From Pseudomonadota bacterium (GTDB lineage Bacteria; Pseudomonadota; Gammaproteobacteria; Steroidobacterales; Steroidobacteraceae), in the NCBI GenBank assembly GCA_021809525.1, contig JAKAYU010000009.1, forward strand, positions 1 to 39,000: DNA of 39,000 nucleotides. The letters are read 5' to 3'. The notes under the pieces are model-generated. The model was given only the letters and a program-made list of their open reading frames with translations. It was not told where the DNA came from and made no database searches. Within the stretch, counting starts at the first letter, position 1; every line of letters begins with the position of its first letter. The position numbers and the translations under genes are program-made. Shown in pieces: positions 24,700 to 33,038 of the stretch.

Positions 24700-26316
24700 T
24701 CAGGACACGCTGGCGAACAGCGCGCCGTGCCCGGGCAGGATCAGGGTGCCACTCTCCAGCCGGCCGGGATCGAGGCCATGCTCCTCGAGCGCGTGCAGGT
24801 CACCGCGCAACGGCAGCGCCACCCGCTGGGGCTTGCTGCCGAGATTGAACGCCGCCAGCACCGTCTGGCCGTTCAGCTGCCGCGTGAAGGCCAGTACCGG
24901 CTCGGGCAGGGTGAGGAAGCGGATCTCGCCCCAGCGCAGCGCCGGCTGCTCGTGCCGCCAGCGCAGGAAGCGCCGGAAGCCGTTGAGCGGGGAGCGCGGG
25001 TCGGCGTCCTGGTGCGACACCGCGAGCCGCAGATGCTCCGGCGGGACCGGCAGCCAGGGGGTGCCGGTGCTGAAGCCGCCATCGGGGCTGTCCCGCCAGG
25101 GCATCGGGGTGCGGCAGCCGTCGCGCCCCTTGAAGTTCGGCCAGAACGCAATGCCGAACGGGTCGCGCAGCGCCTCGTACGGCACACCGGCTTCCGGCAG
25201 CCCGAGTTCCTCGCCCTGGTAGACGCACACTGACCCGCGCAGCGAGCAGACCATCGCGCTCAGCAGCGTGGCGAGACGCGGGGAGGCGTCCTGACCGCCC
25301 CAGCGCGTCACCACACGGGCCACGTCGTGGTTGGAGATCGTCCAGCACGGCCAGCCGTGCGGCATCTGACGCTCGAGAGCATCGACCGTATCGCGGATGT
25401 GAGCCGCGCGGTACTCCTCGGTGAGCAGCTCGAACGAATACGCCATGTGCAGGCGGCCCTCGCCCACATACTCGGCCATCGTCGCGAGCGAATCCTCCGA
25501 GGAGATTTCCCCGAGCGCCACAACATTCGGGTAATCATCGAGCACCCGGCGCACCTGCTCGATGAAGGCGAGGTTCTCCGGCTGGGTGTTGTTGTACCAG
25601 TGGTACTGATAGGCGTAGGGGTTGTCGGGGCTGAAGCCCCGACCGGTCCGCTCGTCCTCGGGCTTGGCCGGATTGTCGCGCAGCAGCCGGTCGTGGAAGC
25701 AGAAATTGATGGCATCGAGCCGCACGCCGTCGATGCCGCGGCGCAGCCAGAACTTGAGGTTCTCCAGCATGGCGGCCGGAACCTCGGGATTGTGGAAGTT
25801 CAGGTCGGGCTGAGAGTCGAGAAAGTTGTGCAGATAGTACTGCCGGCGGCGCGGCTCCCAGCGCCACGCCGGACCGCCGAAGATCGACTGCCAGTTGTTC
25901 GGCGGGGAGCCGTCCTCGCGCGGATCGGCCCACACGTACCAGTCGGATTTCGGGTTCTCACGGCTCTCGCGGCTCTCGAGAAACCACTGATGCTCGGCCG
26001 AGGTATGGCTCATGACCTGGTCGATCATGACCTTCAGGCCCCGCCGGTGCGCCTCGGCCACGAGCCGGTCGAAGTCCGCGAGCGTGCCGAACATCGGGTC
26101 GACGGCGCGGTAATCCGACACGTCATAGCCGAAATCGGCCATCGGCGACTTGAAAAACGGCGAGACCCAGATGGCATCGACGCCGAGTCCCGCCACGTAA
26201 TCGAGGCGCTCGATGATGCCGGGCAGATCGCCGACCCCGTCTCCGTTGCTGTCCTGAAAGCTGCGCGGGTAGATCTGGTAGATCACCGCCCCCCGCCACC
26301 ATCGATTCTCACTCAT
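24700..26316 (-). CDS. GH13 alpha-glucosidase (cytoplasmic, oligo-1,6-/alpha-glucosidase type)
   Basis: This enzyme hydrolyses alpha-linked glucose oligosaccharides. The 538-residue product from ATG 26316 has no signal peptide and begins directly with WWRGAVIYQIYPRSF. The (beta/alpha)8 barrel shows DGVGDLPGI (26-34), the region-I block VMIDQVMSHTS (96-106), the nucleophile D201 in GVRLDAINF, the acid/base E270 in ALGEISSED and the transition-state Asp D331 in ISNHD. A C-terminal beta domain follows. It resembles the subfamily of proteobacterial alpha-glucosidases that act on imported maltose or isomaltose. It is divergent from the TonB receptor gene across a region with three putative operators. 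Confidence 0.94.
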   Translation of the reverse strand: MSENRWWRGAVIYQIYPRSFQDSNGDGVGDLPGIIERLDYVAGLGVDAIWVSPFFKSPMADFGYDVSDYRAVDPMFGTLADFDRLVAEAHRRGLKVMIDQVMSHTSAEHQWFLESRESRENPKSDWYVWADPREDGSPPNNWQSIFGGPAWRWEPRRRQYYLHNFLDSQPDLNFHNPEVPAAMLENLKFWLRRGIDGVRLDAINFCFHDRLLRDNPAKPEDERTGRGFSPDNPYAYQYHWYNNTQPENLAFIEQVRRVLDDYPNVVALGEISSEDSLATMAEYVGEGRLHMAYSFELLTEEYRAAHIRDTVDALERQMPHGWPCWTISNHDVARVVTRWGGQDASPRLATLLSAMVCSLRGSVCVYQGEELGLPEAGVPYEALRDPFGIAFWPNFKGRDGCRTPMPWRDSPDGGFSTGTPWLPVPPEHLRLAVSHQDADPRSPLNGFRRFLRWRHEQPALRWGEIRFLTLPEPVLAFTRQLNGQTVLAAFNLGSKPQRVALPLRGDLHALEEHGLDPGRLESGTLILPGHGALFASVS

Positions 26317-26390
26317 GGCCCTGTTCTTTGGTGTCCGTGATCCTACTCTGACACAGCTCGGCGCCGCTTCGCCCCCCTCACGCCGCCGCC

Positions 26391-26403
26391 GCATACGTAT
26401 TCA
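26391..26403 (+). promoter_or_regulatory. ATACGTAT operator-like site 1
   Basis: GCATACGTATTCA with an ATACGTAT palindromic core (26393-26400). It is in the same orientation as site 2 and its core centre is 24 bases away. It lies about 75 bases upstream of the GH13 start on the minus strand. Pattern and context fit a LacI-family operator with central CG. Confidence 0.6.
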
Positions 26404-26414
26404 GGGGAAGTTTC

Positions 26415-26428
26415 GCATACGTATTCAT
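26415..26428 (+). promoter_or_regulatory. ATACGTAT operator-like site 2
   Basis: GCATACGTATTCAT, core at 26417-26424. It is identical to site 1 over thirteen bases, and it is the exact reverse complement of site 3 over fourteen bases. The pairing with site 1 suggests cooperative binding. Confidence 0.6.
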
Positions 26429-26474
26429 CGAAAAGCGATGCCAGCGGAAGTCATTCCCGTCCGCGGTGCCTACC

Positions 26475-26488
26475 ATGAATACGTATGC
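26475..26488 (-). promoter_or_regulatory. ATACGTAT operator-like site 3
   Basis: ATGAATACGTATGC, the reverse complement of site 2, core at 26479-26486, centred 62 bases from site 2. It lies just upstream of the loose promoter pair for the TonB receptor. With sites 1 and 2 it could form a repression loop over both divergent promoters. Confidence 0.6.
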
Positions 26489-26642
26489 GGGCGCTTGCTT
26501 TCGAACGGTCGCTTACCAATCATTCGTAGCAGTTCCGTTGCGTCGGCGTCCAACGTCACATGCAGTGCCCGGCCGTCGCCGCGAACGCGGTCCGCGAACG
26601 GACCAGTCGTTGTCAAATTACTTTGCCCTCGGGGGGGTTCTC

Positions 26643-29567
26643 GTGATTACCAGACGCAAGCGCAGTATCCTTGAAATCGCGGTCGCCACCGCCTGCTTCG
26701 GCGCCGCCGCCGCCGTTGCCATGCCGGTCACGGCCATTGCTGCGCCGCAGAAGGCCAGCGCGCCGCGCCACAAGAAGGCGAAGAAGCAGCCTGCCAATGC
26801 CAATATGCTGCACGAGGTCGTGGTCAACGGCTTCGTCAGCAGTATCCAGAACGCCATTGCCATCCAGAAGAACGCCAACTCCATCGTCGAAGCGGTCTCG
26901 GCGGAGCAGATCGGCAAACTGCCGGGTACCAGCATCGCCAACGCCCTGAGCAACCTGCCGGGCCTGGCGACGCAGATGGTCAACGGGCGCCCACAGGTGC
27001 TCACCATCCATGGACTGGGTCCGGACTTCAATACCGTACAGATCGATGGCGTCGAGCAGGCCAGCACCGCCAACAATCGCGACGTACAGCTCGACCAGTA
27101 TCCGGCCAGCTGGTTCAAGACGGTCGAAGTGCATATGACTCCGAGCGCCGCCCTGTTCGGCCAGGGCATGGCCGGCACGGTCGACATGATTACCATCAAG
27201 CCGCTCGACGAGGCCAAGCCGACTGCGGCCATCAATGCCTACTACACCTGGCTCGAGCCGAATCAGGTCATGCCGGGCCCGGGCGTGAGCAACAGCGGCC
27301 ACGACATCAACGGGATTTTCTCCGATCAGTTCTTTCACCACACGTTCGGCATCAACATCGGTATCGACCTGAATGCCACGCCCTCGCATATCCTGCACCA
27401 GGCGCCCTGGGGTTATCCGACCGACTCGAACCACAACCTCGTGATCGGCGGTTCGAAGAACTACAACATCTCGGACCTGATGAAGCGTGAAGGTTATCTG
27501 CTCACCTTCGAGTATCGGCCCTCGAGCGCCTTTACCAGCACGCTGAACATGACTTACGACGATTTCAATGAGACCCAGCAGGCCAAGGGCGTCGAGTTTC
27601 CGCTGTACTGGGGTAGCGGCACGCATCTCACTGAAGGCACGGTGAGCAACGGATTTGTGCAGTCCGGCACCTATACGAACGTCTATCCGGTCATCCGCAA
27701 CGACTACAATCACACCAAGGCGCGGGTCTACAACATCGACTGGAACAACGAATTCAATCTGCCGGACCAGTGGACCGCGGCGATCGATGCCAGCTACAAC
27801 CGGGCGATGCGCCGCGACGTCTTCCTGGAGAATTATTCCGGCTTCGGCTACAACGGCCCGGCCAGCAACGGCCTGGTCCCGCCGATGACCGTCAACTTCA
27901 CCGAAGGCAGCAACGGCGAGCTGTTCCTTTCCTCGCCGCAGAGCCTGGATGCGAGCTCCATCGTCCTTACCGACCCGCAGGGCTGGGGCTCGGGTGCCAA
28001 TCTGGTGCAGCAGGGTTTCATCAACGCGCCGCACACCGACGACTATCTCGCAAACCTGAAGCTCACCGCGGAGCATTACTTCAACGACGGCCCAATTTCG
28101 AGCGTGCAAGTCGGCGTCGATCGGCGCAAACGCCACAAGCTCTATAACATCGCGCAGGACTTCATCGTGCTGCCCGGCGGACCGAACGGCTGTCTGCTCA
28201 TCAGCTGCGGGGCAACGCAGACCGCGCCCATCCCGAGCTACGCTCTGCAGCCCGCGACGGCCGCGCTCGGCTTCATGGGACTCGGTCCACAGGTCCTGTA
28301 CAACCCGTTTTCACTGCTTTCCAACGGGATCGACGTTCTGTATCCGACGGCGCTTTCCTCGATCTCGGTGCCACCGAACTGGACGGTGGATGAAAACGAT
28401 ACCGACGCGTATTTCCAGTTCAATATCCATACGGACCTGACGAGCGACATCGGACTGCGTGGCAATTTCGGCCTACAGGTCGACCATACCTCCCAGGTAT
28501 CCGGCGGTGCGCGCGTGGCCCCCGGTTCCACCACCGGCGGCTCCGCAACGACGGTGCTCGTACCGACCAGGGGCGGCACGAGCTATACCCGCTACCTGCC
28601 CAGTCTGAACCTGGTGTTCTCATTGCCATATGACAACAACGTGCGAGTCGGTGTCGCGCGCACCATGGCACGGCCGCGCATGGACTACTCGACGTCGAGC
28701 CTCGATATCTCGGGCAACATCACGCAGTTGGCGAACACGAATCCGAACCAGTCGTACTTCAGCGGCTCGGGCGGCAATCCGCGTCTGCTGCCGACCATGG
28801 CGACGAACTACAATCTGAGTCTGGAGCACTACTTCACCGGCAGCGCGTCGGGCTTCAACTGCAATTCCTCCGAGTCGAAAGCGTCGTCTCTGTGCACCTC
28901 CGGGGGCACCGGGTACGTGCAGCTGTCGGGTTACTATCTGCAGCTGTCCGACTACATCAACCCGAATGCGGCGGTGCTGTACGACTTCCAGCCGTTCGTG
29001 TCGGCGTACCTCACGCCGGCCCAACAGAGCCAGCTGGGTACGCCGTACGGCATCATCAGTGCGCCGAACAACGACGGTGCGGGTCACATCGAAGGATTGC
29101 AGCTTGCGACCAACATCCCGCTGGGCGATCTGACGAGATGGCTGAACGGCTTCGGTATCCTGGCCAGCGCCAACCGTACGCTGAGCTCCATCTACTACCC
29201 GGGCAATTCCCAGCCGGTGACGGTCGAGGGGCTGTCGAAGTGGGTGGAGAATTACACGCTCTACTACCAGTACCGGGGCTTTCAGGCTCGCGTCGCCGAC
29301 GATATCCGCAGCAGCTTCCTCGGCCGGGTGTTCGGCATCAGCGCGACGCGCATCGAGCAGACCGTCGCCGGCGAGGCATGGGTGTCGGCTCAGGTCAGCT
29401 ATACCTTCAACAGCGGCGCGCTCCGTGGTCTGACCCTCATCGCCAACGGATCGAACCTGACAAACCAGGGTATGCAGACGTACCAGAACAACGATCCCCG
29501 GCAGGTGGTGACGTGGGAGCGGTACGGACGCACGTATCAGGTTGGCTTCTCGTATCAGTTCCACTGA
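26643..29567 (+). CDS. TonB-dependent outer-membrane receptor (carbohydrate-locus type)
   Basis: This is an energy-coupled outer-membrane transporter, here most likely for malto- or related oligosaccharides. The open frame begins at 26466, but GTG 26643 is preferred. It follows a G-rich ribosome site and starts a clear signal peptide (basic start, hydrophobic core, cleavage near AIAA at 31-34), giving 974 residues. A TonB-box-like EVVVNG lies at 58-63. The plug domain has LPGTSIANALSNLPGL at 93-108, IHGLGPDFNTVQIDGVEQ and the PSAALFGQGMAGTVDMITIKPL end. The rest is a long beta barrel rich in Asn, Tyr, Ser and Thr. The barrel ends in VGFSYQFH, with Phe next to last. Substrate is inferred from the flanking GH13/GH31 genes only. 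Confidence 0.93.
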   Translation: MITRRKRSILEIAVATACFGAAAAVAMPVTAIAAPQKASAPRHKKAKKQPANANMLHEVVVNGFVSSIQNAIAIQKNANSIVEAVSAEQIGKLPGTSIANALSNLPGLATQMVNGRPQVLTIHGLGPDFNTVQIDGVEQASTANNRDVQLDQYPASWFKTVEVHMTPSAALFGQGMAGTVDMITIKPLDEAKPTAAINAYYTWLEPNQVMPGPGVSNSGHDINGIFSDQFFHHTFGINIGIDLNATPSHILHQAPWGYPTDSNHNLVIGGSKNYNISDLMKREGYLLTFEYRPSSAFTSTLNMTYDDFNETQQAKGVEFPLYWGSGTHLTEGTVSNGFVQSGTYTNVYPVIRNDYNHTKARVYNIDWNNEFNLPDQWTAAIDASYNRAMRRDVFLENYSGFGYNGPASNGLVPPMTVNFTEGSNGELFLSSPQSLDASSIVLTDPQGWGSGANLVQQGFINAPHTDDYLANLKLTAEHYFNDGPISSVQVGVDRRKRHKLYNIAQDFIVLPGGPNGCLLISCGATQTAPIPSYALQPATAALGFMGLGPQVLYNPFSLLSNGIDVLYPTALSSISVPPNWTVDENDTDAYFQFNIHTDLTSDIGLRGNFGLQVDHTSQVSGGARVAPGSTTGGSATTVLVPTRGGTSYTRYLPSLNLVFSLPYDNNVRVGVARTMARPRMDYSTSSLDISGNITQLANTNPNQSYFSGSGGNPRLLPTMATNYNLSLEHYFTGSASGFNCNSSESKASSLCTSGGTGYVQLSGYYLQLSDYINPNAAVLYDFQPFVSAYLTPAQQSQLGTPYGIISAPNNDGAGHIEGLQLATNIPLGDLTRWLNGFGILASANRTLSSIYYPGNSQPVTVEGLSKWVENYTLYYQYRGFQARVADDIRSSFLGRVFGISATRIEQTVAGEAWVSAQVSYTFNSGALRGLTLIANGSNLTNQGMQTYQNNDPRQVVTWERYGRTYQVGFSYQFH

Positions 29568-29591
29568 CACACAGCGACAAGCGACCCCCTC

Positions 29592-29630
29592 GGACCTCGC
29601 CGGAGAGAACCGGCGGGGTCCTTCTTTTTA
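29592..29630 (+). terminator. Rho-independent terminator after the TonB receptor gene
   Basis: A twelve-base-pair stem (GGACCTCGCCGG with CCGGCGGGGTCC, one G-T wobble) encloses a six-base loop and is followed by TTCTTTTT. It begins 25 bases after the receptor stop. This is the strongest terminator in the window and implies that the downstream halogenase-like gene needs its own promoter. Confidence 0.9.
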
Positions 29631-29662
29631 GGTGGGCCGGTATTTCGGCGCGCCTCGGGCGG

Positions 29663-29671
29663 TGCTAGCAT
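29663..29671 (+). promoter_or_regulatory. Possible extended -10 promoter for halogenase-like gene
   Basis: TGCTAGCAT has the TGn extension followed by TAGCAT, four of six -10 positions, placed 34 bases before the ATG at 29705 and after the terminator. No good -35 is seen, which extended -10 promoters can tolerate. Evidence is by eye. Confidence 0.3.
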
Positions 29672-29704
29672 CCCCAGCGTTGCCGGCCGCGGCGGAGGGT
29701 TCTC

Positions 29705-31213
29705 ATGCGCGAATTGCCTGTCAGGCGCGTCGTGATCGTCGGCGGCGGCACCGCCGGTTGGTTGAGCGCCGCCGTGCTGGTGCGCACGATGGCACCGAAC
29801 CTCGAGGTGCGCGTGGTCGAATCCGAGGCGATCGGCATCGTCGGAGTGGGGGAGGCGACGATTCCCCAGATCCGCAACGTCAATCGCTTCCTCGGCATCG
29901 ACGAGGACGCGATGCTGCGGACCGTCGGCGGGACCTTCAAACTCGCCATTGAATTCAACGACTGGCTGCGCGTCGGGCATTCCTACCTGCACGCCTTCGG
30001 CGAGATCGGTCTGCCGCTCGGCCCGCTGCCGTTCCAGCACTACTGGCTGCGCAGCCGCCGGGATGCGGCCGCCGCGGATCTGTGGAGCTATTCGGTGAAT
30101 GCGGCGGCCGCGCGTGCACATCGGATGGCGCGCCTGGAGAAGGTCGGTAACACCCCGATGGGCGGCATCAACTACGCGTTTCACTTTGACGCGTCACGCT
30201 ACGGCCGCATGTTGCGCGAGTATGCGGAGCAGCGCGGCGCGAAGCGCCTCGAAGGCAAGATCGTGGAGGTGAAACTGCGCGGCACCGATGGCTTCATTGA
30301 GGCCGTCGTGCTGGAGAGTGGGGAATCGATCGAGGGCGATCTGTTCATCGATTGCTCGGGATTCCGAGGGTTGCTGATCGAGGGTGCGCTGCACGCCGGG
30401 TTCGACGACTGGCGTGAATACCTGCCGTGCGATCGAGCGGTGGCGATCACGGCGAACAACGGCGCAGTCATCCGTCCGTTCACGCAGGCAATGGCCCGGC
30501 CCGCAGGCTGGCAGTGGCGCATTCCTCAGCAGCATCGCAGCGGCGACGGGCACGTCTATTGCAGCGAGTTCATGAGCGACGATGAGGCCACCGCGATTCT
30601 GCTGGCGGGTCTCGAGGGCCCGGCATTGAGCGAGCCGCGGCTCATCCGGATCTCCACGGGCGTGCGGCGCCGGTTCTGGCTGCGCAACTGCGTGGCGATT
30701 GGGCTCGCCGGGGGATTCATCGAGCCGCTGGAGTCCACGGCGATCCATCTGGCGCAGTCGGGCGTCAGCCGGCTGCTCGCGCTGTTTCCCGACCGCGGCT
30801 GCGATCCAGCGATCGCCGAAGAATACAATCGCAAGATGCGTCAGGAGTACGAGCAGGTGCGCGACTTCGTGGTGCTGCACTACCGCGCGACCGAGCGGCG
30901 TGACACACCGTTCTGGCGGCATTGCGCCTCGTTGCCTGCCCCGCCGGGACTCGCCCGTAAGCTCGAGACGTTCCAGGCCACCGGTCAGATCTTCCGCGAG
31001 AACGAGGAACTGTTCACGGAGCAGTCCTGGCTGCAGGTGATGATCGGCCAGGGCATCACGCCACGCCGCTATCATCCGGCGGCGGACAACCTGCCGCCGG
31101 AGCAGTTCGAGGAGTTTCTGCGCAACATCCGCCGGGTGGTCCAAGGCGCGGTGGATCGCATGAGCACTCACGAACAATTCATCGCAGAGCACTGCGCGGC
31201 CGAGCCGCGCTAG
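29705..31213 (+). CDS. Flavin-dependent (tryptophan) halogenase-like protein 1
   Basis: The protein belongs to the FAD-dependent tryptophan-halogenase family, whose members use FADH2, O2 and halide to make hypohalous acid and halogenate an aromatic substrate. The 502-residue product has the FAD fingerprint GGGTAG at 13-18 and GVGEATIP at 47-54. A lysine in GGTFKLAIEF falls at residue 79, the same number as the catalytic lysine of PrnA. It also has the halogenase signature WQWRIP at 269-274, and GGFIEPLESTAIHL (337-350) with the conserved glutamate region. So the catalytic parts look intact. Relatives of this type are known beside TonB receptor genes in Xanthomonas and Brevundimonas. The natural substrate here is unknown. 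It is convergent with its paralogue, with stops only twelve bases apart. Confidence 0.9.
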   Translation: MRELPVRRVVIVGGGTAGWLSAAVLVRTMAPNLEVRVVESEAIGIVGVGEATIPQIRNVNRFLGIDEDAMLRTVGGTFKLAIEFNDWLRVGHSYLHAFGEIGLPLGPLPFQHYWLRSRRDAAAADLWSYSVNAAAARAHRMARLEKVGNTPMGGINYAFHFDASRYGRMLREYAEQRGAKRLEGKIVEVKLRGTDGFIEAVVLESGESIEGDLFIDCSGFRGLLIEGALHAGFDDWREYLPCDRAVAITANNGAVIRPFTQAMARPAGWQWRIPQQHRSGDGHVYCSEFMSDDEATAILLAGLEGPALSEPRLIRISTGVRRRFWLRNCVAIGLAGGFIEPLESTAIHLAQSGVSRLLALFPDRGCDPAIAEEYNRKMRQEYEQVRDFVVLHYRATERRDTPFWRHCASLPAPPGLARKLETFQATGQIFRENEELFTEQSWLQVMIGQGITPRRYHPAADNLPPEQFEEFLRNIRRVVQGAVDRMSTHEQFIAEHCAAEPR

Positions 31214-31225
31214 CGGGCCGGCCGC

Positions 31226-32815
31226 TCAGGCCGTGAGGCCCTTGGCTCGGCAGTGTCTTTCGATGTACTCGCGGTGCGTGGGCAGGCTGTTCGCGGCGCG
31301 GGTCAGTACGTCTCGTACCGCGGCCAGATGGCGCGCGGCGTCGATCCTGTCGTGCACATCGACCAGCGGGTGGTAGCGCGCGGGCCAGACCTCCTGGCCG
31401 AGTAGCACCGCCAGCCAGTTGCTGTTCTGGAACAGTTCGAGCGGTTCGGCGACGATGTGCCCGCAATGGCGGAACTGATCGATCTTGTAGTGCAGCGTCT
31501 CGGGAATCGCCATGGCGCGCGTGTAGCGCCAGAGCGGCTCGCTCCGCTCCTGGGCATGATAATGCAGGATGAGGAAATCGCGGATGCGCTCATACTCGAG
31601 ACGGGTGAGACGGTTAAACTCGCGCGCCAGCAACGGATCGCAGTCCCTATCCGGGAACAGCGCGAGCAGCCGCATGATCGAAGAGTGCACCAGATGCAGC
31701 GCCGTGGATTCCAGCGGCTCGAGAAAGCCGGCCGCCAGTCCGATGGCCACGCAATTGCGCGACCAGAACTCACGCCGCACGCCGGTCGTGAATCGGATCA
31801 GGCGCGGCGCTCCGAGCGGCTCGCCCTCGAGATTCGCCAGCAGAATCGCGGTAGCCTCATCGTCGCGCATGTGCTCGCTGCAATAGACGTGACCATTGCC
31901 TGTGCGGTGCTGCAATGGGATGCGCCACTGCCATCCGGCGGGCCGCGCGGTCGCGCGGGTGTAGGGCGGCAGGTCCCCGCCGACCGCGCACCCCACAGCA
32001 ACGGCGCGATCACAGGGCAGCCAGTGCCGCCAATCGTCGTACCCGCACCGAAGTGCCCCCTCGATCAGCAGCCCGCGAAAGCCTGAGCAGTCGAGGAACA
32101 GGTCGCCGTGGATTTCGCGGCCATCGTTCAGCACGAGGGATTCGATGAACCCGTCCGTGCCCCGCAGGCGCACGTCCACGACCTCGCCCTCGGTGCGCAC
32201 CACGCCACGCTGCTCGGCGTAACGGCGAAGGTAGCGTGCGTACAGCGCGGCGTCGAAGTGGTAGGCGTAATCGAGAGTCGAGAGCACGAGCCGCCGATCG
32301 GCCGGGGGACGGCCGAAGCGGCCGGCCCGGGCCGCCACCCAGGCCATCGCGTACTCCTGCAGCGCAACGGCATTGCCGCGTGTGCGCTCGCGCAGCCAGT
32401 AATGATGCAGGGGTACGGTGTCGAAATCCGGTGCGAACCGCCCGAAGGGATGAAAATAACGCTGCCCGGGCCCGGTCCAGTCGACGAACTCGATGCCGAG
32501 CTTGAACGTGCCGCCGGTTGCGGCCGCGAACGCGTTCTCATCGATTCCCAGGTGCTGGTTGAATTGGCGGATCGGGGGGATCGTTGCCTCGCCAACGCCG
32601 ATGATGCCGATGGCCTGCGACTCAACCAGCTCGATGGGCGTATGGCCTTGCATCGCCTCGGCGAGCGCCGCGGCGCTCATCCAGCCGGCCGAACCGCCGC
32701 CCAAGATTACTATGCGCCGTATGCCGCGGCCGACAGTGTCGATCATGCCGGCTTGCCGAGTCGCCGCAAAAAGGCCGCGCGCGGCGGCCGGGATCACCTG
32801 CGCTGATCTTGTCAT
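31226..32815 (-). CDS. Flavin-dependent (tryptophan) halogenase-like protein 2
   Basis: This is a paralogue of the preceding protein on the opposite strand. ATG 32815, with AGAGG shortly before it, gives 529 residues. GTG 32857 would add fourteen, and ATG 32746, at which the family core starts, would remove 23. It has GGGSAG at 39-44, GVGEATIP, GGTFKLGIEF with K105 as the counterpart of the catalytic lysine, WQWRIP at 295-300 and GFLEPLESTALHL. By eye it is similar to protein 1 along its whole length, including CDRAVA, HVYCSE and LLALFPDR. Both retain the motifs needed for halogenation. Two facing copies suggest a duplication, perhaps with divided substrate use. Confidence 0.9.
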   Translation of the reverse strand: MTRSAQVIPAAARGLFAATRQAGMIDTVGRGIRRIVILGGGSAGWMSAAALAEAMQGHTPIELVESQAIGIIGVGEATIPPIRQFNQHLGIDENAFAAATGGTFKLGIEFVDWTGPGQRYFHPFGRFAPDFDTVPLHHYWLRERTRGNAVALQEYAMAWVAARAGRFGRPPADRRLVLSTLDYAYHFDAALYARYLRRYAEQRGVVRTEGEVVDVRLRGTDGFIESLVLNDGREIHGDLFLDCSGFRGLLIEGALRCGYDDWRHWLPCDRAVAVGCAVGGDLPPYTRATARPAGWQWRIPLQHRTGNGHVYCSEHMRDDEATAILLANLEGEPLGAPRLIRFTTGVRREFWSRNCVAIGLAAGFLEPLESTALHLVHSSIMRLLALFPDRDCDPLLAREFNRLTRLEYERIRDFLILHYHAQERSEPLWRYTRAMAIPETLHYKIDQFRHCGHIVAEPLELFQNSNWLAVLLGQEVWPARYHPLVDVHDRIDAARHLAAVRDVLTRAANSLPTHREYIERHCRAKGLTA

Positions 32816-32905
32816 AACCTCTTCGCCGCCCGCGCTCAGCCATGCACCCGTGTTCACAACGAGGATTGAAGCATAGAGCCCGGGGGACTGCCCGGATCAT
32901 CCGGC

Positions 32906-32925
32906 TTGACATGAATACGTATGCG
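32906..32925 (+). promoter_or_regulatory. GH31 promoter with ATACGTAT operator-like site 4
   Basis: A perfect -35 hexamer TTGACA (32906-32911) runs straight into ATGAATACGTATGCG (32911-32925), the same fourteen-base site as site 3 near the TonB receptor, core at 32915-32922. The operator fills the promoter spacer, the classic place for LacI-type repression. No strong -10 hexamer is seen at 32928-32934. The shared site ties GH31 expression to the GH13/receptor pair. Confidence 0.6.
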
Positions 32926-33004
32926 AAGCGTTGCCAAGCTCGCCTGGCCCGTCGCATTCTGCCGCCATAGCTCCGAGGCCCGTGCGCCGCGCGCATGGCT
33001 CCGG

Positions 33005-33038
33005 CACTGCCGCCGCATTTGCATGCACAGCGGCAGTG
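33005..33038 (+). other. Perfect nine-base-pair hairpin in the GH31 leader
   Basis: CACTGCCGC (33005-33013) and GCGGCAGTG (33030-33038) are perfect inverted copies around a sixteen-base loop that itself contains the palindrome TGCATGCA (33020-33027). No T-run follows, so it is not a standard terminator. It could be an mRNA structure or a second regulator site. Confidence 0.45.

Larger units (their letters stand above)
26317..26642. promoter_or_regulatory. Divergent control region between GH13 alpha-glucosidase and TonB receptor
   Basis: This 326-base gap drives two divergent genes. It holds three copies of the ATACGTAT-centred site (annotated separately). A loose sigma70-like pair for the receptor gene is TTGCTT (26495-26500) with AATCAT (26518-26523) at 17-base spacing, just after the third site. 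On the minus strand a TAGGAT box lies near 26350. The region from 26524 to 26642 contains no recognisable element apart from a G-run before the receptor's GTG start. Confidence 0.45.

Noticed and set aside
26613-28136. 507-codon minus-strand open frame opposite the TonB receptor
   Set aside because: Shadow; no recognisable domain, while the receptor frame has plug and barrel features.
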